From positions 1 through 5,859 of the forward strand of contig CALMBE010000729.1 of assembly GCA_937860165.1 (NCBI GenBank): a DNA stretch of 5,859 nucleotides, read 5' to 3'. Numbering within the stretch: position 1 is the stretch's first letter; each line of letters opens with the position of its first letter. Shown piece after piece: positions 1-5,381 of the stretch. Position numbers and translations under genes: made by a program. The notes below the pieces were generated by a model, which saw nothing but the letters and a program-made list of their open reading frames with translations, was not told the origin of the DNA and searched no databases. This stretch comes from an uncultured Planctomycetaceae bacterium (GTDB taxonomy: Bacteria; Planctomycetota; Planctomycetia; Pirellulales; Lacipirellulaceae).

Positions 1-340
1 GATCAACCTGGGGAACACCGACGTGAATGCTGATGCGAACTTCGACCGAGCCGCCGCCGGGAGTAAGAATCGGATCCTCGGCGTGACTCCGCTGCACGTC
101 CGTGGCCCAGAGCGCCGCTTGGATCGTGTTGTTAAAGACGAGAAAGTGACCATCGCCGGCCGTCGACACCACGCGTCCCGTATGTTCTTCCAGGTGGGCT
201 TCGATCCGCGCCCGATGCGGCGTGAGAATCTGTTCGATGAACGCCATGTCGCGTTCGGTAACGCTACGACCGACCATCTCATTCTTGAGATCGACGCTGC
301 GACAGATATCGGTGAACAGAAAAGTTTTGAGTTCAGCCAT
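1..340 (-). CDS. Class III adenylate/guanylate cyclase catalytic domain (N-terminal part, cut by window edge)
   Basis: Reading the minus strand from the ATG at 340 gives an open frame of 113 residues that leaves the window with no stop. It begins MAELKTFLFTDICRS, the usual start of a bacterial class III cyclase domain; Asp11 in FTDI is the expected first metal-binding aspartate. GRVVSTAGDGHFLVF at about 55-69 is the second metal-binding loop (Asp63), and VRISIHVGVP at 101-110 matches the following beta strand and glycine turn. The family converts ATP or GTP to a cyclic nucleotide using two metal ions. The position just before 'TAGDG', often Lys in adenylate cyclases, is Ser here, so substrate and activity are uncertain. 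The start is forced by the FTDI motif; the next Met (residue 22) would remove Asp11. No Shine-Dalgarno is visible: the ATG abuts a C-rich repeat. What follows the domain (for example ATPase or TPR parts) lies outside the window. Confidence 0.85.
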   Translation of the reverse strand, partial: MAELKTFLFTDICRSVDLKNEMVGRSVTERDMAFIEQILTPHRARIEAHLEEHTGRVVSTAGDGHFLVFNNTIQAALWATDVQRSHAEDPILTPGGGSVEVRISIHVGVPQVD

Positions 341-345
341 GGGGA

Positions 346-481
346 GGGGGCTGGGGGCTAGGGACTGGGGATTGGGGTCTTGGGATTATGAGGCTGGGGG
401 AAGGCAAAAATGCAAATCCGCTATGTCCTTCGTGATTTAATACATCTTTCCCCAGCCCCCGGTCCCCAGTCCCCAGCCCCA
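346..481. repeat. Inverted array of G-rich/C-rich 7-bp units
   Basis: The left arm reads as consecutive heptads from 350: gctgggg, gctaggg, actgggg, attgggg, tcttggg (350-384). The right arm is ccccagc, ccccggt, ccccagt, ccccagc (450-477), the reverse complement of the same kind of unit. A further gctgggg sits at 393-399. The arms can pair imperfectly around a loop of roughly 50 nt. The plus strand has at least eight runs of three or more G between 341 and 400, enough for a G-quadruplex. The array fills the gap between the secreted-protein gene (stop at 486) and the cyclase start (340), both on the minus strand. It could terminate the first gene or affect translation of the second; neither role is shown by sequence alone. 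Confidence 0.8.
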
Positions 482-485
482 CTTC

Positions 486-773
486 TTAATATCCAACCAC
501 AACCGGCACCGGTGCCACGACCACGGGTGCGTAACCAGTGCGGATGCGCGTCACACTTCCTCCCAGGAATGGCCGATAGCGTGTCGTGGCAATGGGCACG
601 GGTTGATAGCCCACCACGGGAGCAGGGGCATAGTAAGTGGTTCGCACGATTGGAGCCGGAGCGGCACAGGGGGGTGCCGCATAGTAAGTGACATACGCCA
701 CTTGAGCTTGAACTTCGCTGCCTGCCATCCAACACAAGATACCGCCAACCAACAGAATCGCGAATCGGTTCAT
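486..773 (-). CDS. Small secreted Tyr/Pro/Val-rich protein
   Basis: This encodes a 95-residue protein. Residues 1-23 (MNRFAILLVG to SEVQA) form a classic signal peptide: a basic residue near the N-terminus, a hydrophobic core, and a VQA cleavage site before QVAYVTYYA. The mature part is about 70 residues and low in complexity, with repeats such as TYYAAP, TYYAPAPVVGY and GYAPVVVAPVPVVVGY, and one Cys at 36. Short exported proteins of this composition are common in planctomycetes and are annotated as hypothetical; a cell-surface or envelope role is plausible but unproven. The ATG at 773 is chosen because GGAG stands 6 nt upstream and the signal peptide starts there; an in-frame ATG at 809 would only add 12 non-signal residues. 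The hairpin at 901-959 separates it from the DUF4404 gene, so it probably has its own promoter. Confidence 0.75.
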   Translation of the reverse strand: MNRFAILLVGGILCWMAGSEVQAQVAYVTYYAAPPCAAPAPIVRTTYYAPAPVVGYQPVPIATTRYRPFLGGSVTRIRTGYAPVVVAPVPVVVGY

Positions 774-890
774 GATCGTCTCCACTAGGTTTGAGAAAGG
801 GAATTCCACTTTGTCTGAAGCGCACAGCCCAGGCAGATGTTACAACACCTCTTATTGACTATTGCGGAGTAAGCGAGCTTGTGTGACCGG

Positions 891-959
891 GGCTATCGGC
901 TTTGGGCTATCGGCCATCAGCCAGAGAAAACTAGTCTGGCTGACAGCCGACAGCCGAAA
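891..959. repeat. Hairpin-forming intergenic dyad of 7-bp units
   Basis: Arms at 901-925 and 935-959 are complementary at 21 of 25 positions around a 9-nt loop (926-934). The left arm and its upstream extension read as heptads gctatcg, gctttgg, gctatcg, gccatca, gccagag (892-926); the 10-mer ggctatcggc occurs at 891-900 and again at 905-914, exactly 14 bp apart. The right arm reads tctggct, gacagcc, gacagcc (935-955). The dyad lies about 100 bp past the DUF4404 stop and 118 bp or more upstream of the secreted-protein start, all on the minus strand. It could act as a transcription terminator or be a dispersed repetitive element. No clear U-tract follows it on the minus strand, which makes a standard intrinsic terminator less likely. 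Confidence 0.8.
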
Positions 960-1057
960 ACTATAAAGGTTTCATTCACTGCGCAGTCCTCAATAGGAAG
1001 TATCCCACGCCCGAGTTCCTTCCGCAACGGTCCTGCCGCGTTTCCTGCTGGCAACGC

Positions 1058-1345
1058 TCAAATCCCCAGGTTCGCAAGGGCCGTGGCTACCTGATTCAAA
1101 AGCCCCGTGACTTCGGGATGATCGGCTTCAAACTTTAGCAGCAGGTCCTGGGTTTCGCCGCTGAGATTGGTGGCTGGCCCCGAGGAGTCGCCACTTTCCG
1201 AACTGCCGGCGGCAGGGTCGGCCAGCGCACGTTCGATGTCGACAATGAGCGACTCGAGTTGCCCCTGCAATTTCTCTCCCACGGGAGCCGCCACCAACTC
1301 AGCCCGCAACTGTTTCAACTTTTCAATCAAACTTGCCTGGTTCAT
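1058..1345 (-). CDS. DUF4404 family protein
   Basis: This is a 95-residue soluble protein without signal peptide or membrane segment. Residues 3-44 form a predicted amphipathic helix (SLIEKLKQLRAEL and GQLESLIVDIERAL). A Ser/Gly-rich linker covers 45-62, and a C-terminal helical segment covers 63-95, ending DHPEVTGLLNQVATALANLGI. That ending (acidic-His-Pro, then Asn, then ALANLGI) is what I recall as the conserved mark of DUF4404, a family of unknown function found in proteobacteria and planctomycetes; length agrees. The helices could mediate self-association, but no catalytic residues are visible. The gene is divergent from pgi, with 191 bp between the starts. No good Shine-Dalgarno precedes the ATG at 1345, but the helix begins there and no better start exists. 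Confidence 0.8.
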   Translation of the reverse strand: MNQASLIEKLKQLRAELVAAPVGEKLQGQLESLIVDIERALADPAAGSSESGDSSGPATNLSGETQDLLLKFEADHPEVTGLLNQVATALANLGI

Positions 1346-1536
1346 GGGTAATTCATTCTCAGTCTAATATAAGAAATTATTTTCGCACGATTGCTCGGCC
1401 TTCCTTACATCATATCCGACGGACGAGAATTTGACGATTCCCAACCAACACCCCAAGGCGGTAGAATCGTGATTCGCCTGAAAACCTTGCCCGGTATCCT
1501 TGCCTGGTATCCACAAAAATTGCTTGGAAAGCAACC
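1346..1536. promoter_or_regulatory. Divergent promoter region for the DUF4404 gene (minus) and pgi (plus)
   Basis: The two genes start back to back, so this region must hold both promoters unless one is leaderless. On the minus side an AT-rich stretch at 1365-1383 includes TATATT (1366-1371 on the minus strand), a possible -10 about 20 nt from the DUF4404 ATG. On the plus side TAGAAT at 1462-1467 is a possible -10 for pgi. TTGACG at 1431-1436 resembles a -35, but the 25-bp spacing is too long for the two to work together. A small palindrome, gaatc-gt-gattc, lies at 1464-1475 over the candidate -10. These assignments come from eye inspection and are weak. Confidence 0.35.
1485..1510 (+). repeat. 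13-bp tandem repeat in the pgi leader
   Basis: Two adjacent copies, ccttgcccggtat and ccttgcctggtat, match at 12 of 13 positions, and the next three bases (cca) begin to repeat the unit. The pair ends 26 nt before the pgi ATG and lies downstream of the candidate -10, so it is probably in the transcribed leader. A tandem operator-like site or a replication-slippage duplication would both explain it. Confidence 0.65.
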
Positions 1537-2970
1537 ATGCCCCAAATCACCATCACTTACGACCCCCGTGGAACTTACTTGCCCGAACATGGGCTCGAAC
1601 CGAGTGCCCTTGCGAAACTTGGCCCGCAATTGATCGCTGCCCGCGACGATGTGTTGGCCGATGCCCAACTGTGGGCCGATGGTGTCGAACCGGCCCTCAA
1701 CAAACGCCCGCTCGATGCCGGCTTCCATCACCTTCCCGAGCGACTGTTGGCTGAATATCAAACCAAGGGCCACGAGAGCGAAGTGGGGCGGATCATCGCG
1801 ACCGCCAATCGCCTGTCAGCCGTGGTCGATCGCGCGGTACTTCTGGGAATCGGCGGTTCCTACATGGGAGCCCGCGCGCTGTTGGAGTCCTGCTGCCATC
1901 CCTACTACAACGAGGTCTCGCGCGACGCACGCGACAATCGTCCGCGCATTTCCTTTGAAGGAAACAATGTCGACAACGATGCCCTCGCCGGTTTGTGCGA
2001 CCTCTTGCCCACTGCCATCGCCCCGGGCGACGTTTCTAATCGCTGGGCAATTGTTGTCATCAGCAAGAGTGGGGGCACACTGGAAACGGCGGCAGCCTTC
2101 CGAATTCTACTCGCGCGACTGCGTGATTCGCTTGCCGGAAATCTGGCACAACTTCCCGAGTTGGTTGTGCCGGTCACCGGCGATAGTGGCAAGCTGTTCG
2201 ATCTGGCGACCGCGCTCGGTTGCCGCGAAATCTTTCCGGTCCCCGACGGCGTGGGAGGCCGATTCTCGGTGCTCTCAGCAGTGGGCCTGTTGCCGGCTGC
2301 GATCATGGGGCTCGACATCGTGCAACTGCTCGAAGGTGCTGTCGCCATGAATGAACATTTTCGTCAAGCAGCAGTCGGGAAGAATGTCGTGCTCGATTAC
2401 ACCGGCATCTGCCACCTCTTGGAAACCCAACGCGGGTGCAACATCCGACTCCTCTCGACTTGGGGCAAGCGGCTCGAAGCATTCGGCCTGTGGTACGACC
2501 AGTTGCTCTCCGAGAGCCTAGGAAAACGCGAACGCGGGGCCGTACCGATTACCGTGGTCAACACTCGTGATTTGCACTCGCGGGGCCAACAACATCAAGA
2601 AGGAAAACGCGACAAGCTGATTACGAATATTATTGTCGAACGCGGCAACTCGACGCCGCTCGCCATCGGCAAGAGCGAACTGAATCAAGATGGGCTCAAC
2701 GAATTAGCCGAGAAAACGATCCCCCAGGTGCTGGCCGCCGCCACTGCGGGCACCAACCAGGCTTATCGAGACGACAATCGACCGACCGCTAATCTGCGAG
2801 TTCCCGCGATCAATGAGTTTGTCATGGGTCAACTCTTTCAGATGTTTATGCTAGCCACCGTGCTTGAAGGTCGACTGATCGCGATCAATCCTTACGGACA
2901 GCCAGGTGTCGAGGCCTACAAGAAAAACATGAACGCGATCCTCCGCGAAACCGCCAGCGATGGGGTGTAG
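1537..2970 (+). CDS. pgi: Glucose-6-phosphate isomerase
   Basis: The enzyme interconverts glucose 6-phosphate and fructose 6-phosphate in the cytoplasm. At 477 residues it fits the shorter Bacillus-like form (about 450) rather than the E. coli form (about 549). Visible motifs are: LGIGGSYMGARAL at 103-115; the sugar-phosphate-binding VVISKSGGTLET at 173-184; signature 1, DGVGGRFSVLSAVG, at 237-250; DLHSRGQQHQEGKRD at 345-359, with Glu355 as likely catalytic acid/base; and GRLIAINPYGQPGVEAYKKN at 445-464, containing signature 2 and the conserved Lys462. Two positions look unusual: SKSGGT instead of SKSGTT, and Gly454 where signature 2 expects Asp or Asn. The start has GGAAAG 5 nt upstream and aligns with the family N-terminus. 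The last codons (2945-2959) coincide with a REP-like sequence, so the tail LRETASDGV may be partly repeat-derived. No partner genes of glycolysis adjoin it. Confidence 0.95.
   Translation: MPQITITYDPRGTYLPEHGLEPSALAKLGPQLIAARDDVLADAQLWADGVEPALNKRPLDAGFHHLPERLLAEYQTKGHESEVGRIIATANRLSAVVDRAVLLGIGGSYMGARALLESCCHPYYNEVSRDARDNRPRISFEGNNVDNDALAGLCDLLPTAIAPGDVSNRWAIVVISKSGGTLETAAAFRILLARLRDSLAGNLAQLPELVVPVTGDSGKLFDLATALGCREIFPVPDGVGGRFSVLSAVGLLPAAIMGLDIVQLLEGAVAMNEHFRQAAVGKNVVLDYTGICHLLETQRGCNIRLLSTWGKRLEAFGLWYDQLLSESLGKRERGAVPITVVNTRDLHSRGQQHQEGKRDKLITNIIVERGNSTPLAIGKSELNQDGLNELAEKTIPQVLAAATAGTNQAYRDDNRPTANLRVPAINEFVMGQLFQMFMLATVLEGRLIAINPYGQPGVEAYKKNMNAILRETASDGV
2945..2959 (+). repeat. REP-like copy 1, inside the 3' end of pgi
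   Basis: GCGAAACCGCCAGCG matches the downstream REP copy at 3615-3629 at 14 of 15 positions and is inverted relative to the copy at 3007-3021. With 3007-3021 it could form a 14/15 stem around a 47-nt loop that spans the pgi stop codon. It is translated as part of the Pgi tail (RETAS). Confidence 0.6.
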
Positions 2971-3006
2971 CGTTTCCAGATAGAATCTCCAAAAACATTT
3001 CCACCC

Positions 3007-3021
3007 CGCTTGCGGTTTCGC
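3007..3021 (-). repeat. REP-like copy 2, left flank of the transposase remnant
   Basis: CGCTTGCGGTTTCGC is the exact reverse complement of 3615-3629. Together with the preceding C it contains the palindrome CCGC-TT-GCGG (3006-3015), a 4-bp stem typical in scale of REP cores. It ends 4 nt before the RAYT ATG at 3026. Confidence 0.8.
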
Positions 3022-3025
3022 CCAA

Positions 3026-3659
3026 ATGATCGCCGGTTACCACCTAATCTGGACCAACTACGGCCATTGGCTTCCCAATGATCCCCGGGGGAGTGTTTCC
3101 CACGAATTGCGCTCTGCCAAGTTGGCTCCGTTGGGTGACTTGCACTTCGGAAGGAAAAAGATTCAGCCCGCTGGATCTGAAATAAAAGAGTTCTACGCCG
3201 CGGCTCAGGGTCTCTTGAGGTACTCCCTGTTGACCTTCGACGAATCTCAAGTGCAGTTGATCGGGGAGACATTTTCGCGTGTCGTTCACGACCGCACCTA
3301 CACCTGCTATGCGTGTGCGATCATGCCAGATCATGTGCATCTTGTGATTCGCAAACATCGAGATCAAGCAGAAATCATGATCCACCACCTCCAAGATGCG
3401 AGTCGCAGGGATCTCTGCAACACTGCCCCACGACGCCGACGTGAATCATCCCATCTGGGGAGGGCCGGGCTGGAAGGTGTTTCTCGATTGCCGCGACGAC
3501 ATGGAACGAACTGTTCGCTACATTGAACAGAATCCCGTAAAGATCGGGCAAATGGTGCAGCGGTGGTCCTTTGTCAGCGAGTATGATGGGTGGTTACCTG
3601 GACAAGTGCGGACCGCGAAACCGCAAGCGAGAGGAACCACTGGAGAGCGGAAATCATGA
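3026..3659 (+). pseudogene. REP-associated tyrosine transposase (RAYT, Y1_Tnp/IS200-like), frameshifted
   Basis: The first part, from ATG 3026, reads MIAGYHLIWTNYGHWLPNDPRGS, a start I recognise from planctomycete RAYT-like transposases. It continues to MPDHVHLVI at residues 100-108, where His103-Val-His105 is the HUH metal-binding motif. After HHLQDASRRDL (about 3383-3415) the similarity jumps to another frame: NHPIWGGPGWKVFLD, then RYIEQNPVK, whose Tyr (codon 3519-3521) is the expected catalytic nucleophile, then the conserved end YDGWLPG. The change needs one extra base or a loss of two between about 3409 and 3433; an extra C in the run at 3426-3429 would explain it. The first frame ends at 3526 and the second at 3659, so no single product has both HUH and Tyr. 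RAYTs cut and join single-stranded REP sequences, and REP copies flank this gene on both sides. A sequencing error or programmed +1 shift cannot be excluded. Confidence 0.85.
3615..3629 (+). repeat. REP-like copy 3, right flank of the transposase remnant
   Basis: GCGAAACCGCAAGCG is the exact reverse complement of 3007-3021. The first three bases overlap a short palindrome gcgg-a-ccgc (3608-3616). It lies just past the conserved WLPG end of the RAYT and 12 bp before the Shine-Dalgarno (GGAGAG, 3642-3647) of the next gene. Confidence 0.8.
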
Positions 3660-4345
3660 CACTCGAACTTACTTGGTGGGGACATGCGTGTTTTACTCTC
3701 AAGTCCCCGCAGCAGACCATTTTGATTGATCCCTTCTTCGACCAATCTCCCACGGCACCCATCAAGGCTGCCCAGGCAGAGGCCGATTTCATCCTGCAAA
3801 CGCATGCCCACTTCGATCACCTTGCCGACACCGTGCCGATCGCCCTGCGCACGGGGGCTACGGTCCTGGCCAACTTCGAGATCTGCGAGTGGCTCAAGTG
3901 CCAAGGAATTGCCGATGAAAAGCTGATCGCCATGAATCTCGGCGGCGGAGTAAGCCTCCCCTGGGGGCGCGTGAAGATGACTCTCGCCCACCATAGTTCG
4001 AGTTTTCCCGATGGAAGTTACGGCGGCAGTCCCTGTGGGTTTTTGGTGGAGGTCGCTGATCGGAAGATTTATTTCGCGGGCGACACTGCGCTCTTCTTCG
4101 ATATGAAACTGATCGGCCTAGTGGGTCTCGACGTTGCGGTGTTGCCGATTGGCGATCTGTTTACCATGGGTCCCGCGGATTCGATCGAAGCCATCAAACT
4201 GCTCAATTGCCGCCGGGTGGTTCCGAGCCACTACAACACCTGGCCCCCCATCCGCCAAGATGCCGCCACCTGGGCCGACCGGGTTCGAAGTCACACCGCT
4301 TGTGACCCCTTGGTCTTAGAGCCCGGCTTTCCCATCGAACTTTGA
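3656..4345 (+). CDS. UPF0173-type metal-dependent hydrolase (metallo-beta-lactamase fold)
   Basis: This 229-residue cytoplasmic protein is the usual length for the UPF0173 (YtkL-like) family. The metal motif HxHxDH is complete: THAHFDHLAD has His50, His52, Asp54 and His55. Further ligands or conserved points are WGHACF at 8-13, AHHS at 111-114, AGDT at 141-144 with Asp143, PIGDLFTMGP at 164-173, and PSHYNTWPPI at 190-199 with His192. The fold binds two metal ions and usually hydrolyses ester, thioester or phosphodiester bonds; the substrate of this family is not established. The ATG at 3656 is chosen over an in-frame GTG/ATG farther up (3590) because GGAGAG stands 8 nt before it and the family N-terminus begins there; the longer version would translate the REP copy. 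Its ATGA overlaps the stop of the RAYT second frame, probably by chance. The DUF6263-like gene follows after 27 bp, suggesting one operon. Confidence 0.92.
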   Translation: MTLELTWWGHACFTLKSPQQTILIDPFFDQSPTAPIKAAQAEADFILQTHAHFDHLADTVPIALRTGATVLANFEICEWLKCQGIADEKLIAMNLGGGVSLPWGRVKMTLAHHSSSFPDGSYGGSPCGFLVEVADRKIYFAGDTALFFDMKLIGLVGLDVAVLPIGDLFTMGPADSIEAIKLLNCRRVVPSHYNTWPPIRQDAATWADRVRSHTACDPLVLEPGFPIEL

Positions 4346-4372
4346 CCTCTCGCACATTCGGGGAACTTCAAG

Positions 4373-5311
4373 ATGAACCAATCCAACTTCCACTTCCACT
4401 TCCCGCCGGCAGACTTGCGCGTGTTTCGCAGCTGGATTGCACTGGGGTTATTGCTGGGGGGGGCCGCACCCTGCCGCTGCGAGTCGCCAGAGCTGGGTTG
4501 GAAATTCACGCCGGGCCAGTCGCTGCGCTATCAACTCAATCAAACGGCACACTTGTCCACGGGTGTCGAAGAATCCGCGCAGGCGATTGCCGATGTTGTC
4601 GAGCACATTGATTACTCCTGGAAAGTACTCACCGTGGATCCAAACGGCACGGCAACCATCGCCGTGCAGGTCACGAACTTTTCGGCGAAGTTCACGGGCC
4701 CCGGGGGACAAGAGGTGAGGTATGACTCGCAGTCCACCGAAGAGCCGCAAGGTTTTTCCGCGATGCTCTTGCCCATCGGACGCAGACTTGTCGAATCGGA
4801 AGTGACACTCACCATCTCTCCGAAAGGCGAAGTGACTATGAGCGCGCTCCCGGACGATCTGTTCGAAGCCGCGAAAAGCATTCCCGGTGGAAAGACATTT
4901 GCCCTCGACGGTGGCGCAGCCAGCTTCGTTTCACTCGCCCGCTTGGGTGGACCTTGGGAATTCCCCACTCCAGCCGACACTTCGTGGAGTACCACTCACC
5001 AAGCCGATCTACCGGTGCTGGGAAAACAGAACATTGCGCTGAATTACAAGTGGCGCGAACCGGCGAATGCCGAACGCGTCGTGATCGAGCAAGCCATGTT
5101 GCTCTCGACCGAACTCCAGCCGGGTGTGGACCGCCTCGAACTGCTCGAGCAACGCTCCAAGGGCCAGATCACCTGGGACCTCGCGGCAGGACGACCCACG
5201 AAATCGACGCTCAGCTATTCTGCCGAATTGTCGACCGGGGCGAATCCGAAATCGAAAATGACATTGGAAAGCACGATTGAGTTTCGCGAACTGGCCGACG
5301 AAACGGAGTGA
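4373..5311 (+). CDS. Exported DUF6263-like protein
   Basis: The product has 312 residues. After a polar stretch of about 16 residues comes a hydrophobic segment, WIALGLLLGGAAPCRC (21-36), that looks like a signal peptide ending near 36-38. The mature protein begins ESPELGWKFTPGQSLRYQLNQ, which I recognise from planctomycete DUF6263-type proteins; the rest is rich in beta strands (for example GTATIAVQVTNFSAKF at 92-107, ESEVTLTISPKGEV at 141-154, and GQITWDLAAGRPTKSTLSY at 264-282). No catalytic motif is visible, and the function is unknown; a periplasmic or envelope binding role is a guess. The ATG at 4373 has GGGGA 8 nt upstream. A GTG at 4421 would give a more compact signal peptide but lacks a ribosome site. 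The odd start FHFHF comes from a 6-bp repeat (cttcca, cttcca, cttccc at 4387-4404). Probably co-transcribed with the upstream hydrolase. Confidence 0.75.
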   Translation: MNQSNFHFHFPPADLRVFRSWIALGLLLGGAAPCRCESPELGWKFTPGQSLRYQLNQTAHLSTGVEESAQAIADVVEHIDYSWKVLTVDPNGTATIAVQVTNFSAKFTGPGGQEVRYDSQSTEEPQGFSAMLLPIGRRLVESEVTLTISPKGEVTMSALPDDLFEAAKSIPGGKTFALDGGAASFVSLARLGGPWEFPTPADTSWSTTHQADLPVLGKQNIALNYKWREPANAERVVIEQAMLLSTELQPGVDRLELLEQRSKGQITWDLAAGRPTKSTLSYSAELSTGANPKSKMTLESTIEFRELADETE

Positions 5312-5316
5312 CGGTG

Positions 5317-5381
5317 GTGAGGGGGCAGTTGTCCGTGGTCCGTGGTCACTGACAACTGACCACGGACAAATTCCCCCTCAC
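5317..5381. terminator. Bidirectional hairpin between convergent genes, built of 7-bp units
   Basis: The inner arms 5329-5340 and 5358-5369 are exact 12-bp reverse complements. Outer arms 5317-5325 and 5373-5381 add a perfect 9-bp stem beyond a 3/3 internal loop. An alternative 8-bp pairing (5341-5348 with 5357-5364) competes because the unit is tandemly repeated. The core reads as heptads ttgtccg, tggtccg, tggtcac, tgacaac, tgaccac, ggacaaa (5329-5370). It lies between the stop of the DUF6263-like gene (5311) and the stop of the Rieske gene (5378-5380, inside the outer arm), where a shared terminator is expected. There is no long T-run, so a purely intrinsic mechanism is uncertain. Confidence 0.7.

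Noticed and set aside
23..361. 112-residue open frame on the plus strand
   Set aside because: It is the antisense shadow of the cyclase domain, whose minus-strand frame carries clear family motifs.
346..481. CRISPR array
   Set aside because: The repeats are 7-bp units without spacers and are inverted, so they do not fit a CRISPR layout.
421..825. 134-residue open frame on the minus strand overlapping the secreted-protein gene
   Set aside because: Its tail translates the C-rich repeat, and it has no signal peptide or ribosome site; the overlapping frame at 486-773 has both.
1431..1467. TTGACG and TAGAAT as a matched sigma-70 promoter for pgi
   Set aside because: The 25-bp spacing is well outside the usual 16-18 bp, so only the -10-like box is kept as a weak suggestion.
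1405..1773. 122-residue minus-strand open frame across the pgi start
   Set aside because: It is antisense to pgi and its leader, with no family resemblance.
1649..2350. 233-residue plus-strand open frame inside pgi
   Set aside because: It is an alternate-frame shadow of pgi, rich in Arg, Ser, Pro and Trp as out-of-frame GC-rich DNA usually is.
3518..3994. 158-residue minus-strand open frame
   Set aside because: It is antisense to the RAYT end and the UPF0173 hydrolase, both of which have solid motifs.
4448..4995. Two minus-strand open frames (100 and 127 residues)
   Set aside because: Both are antisense to the DUF6263-like gene, with no start-site support.
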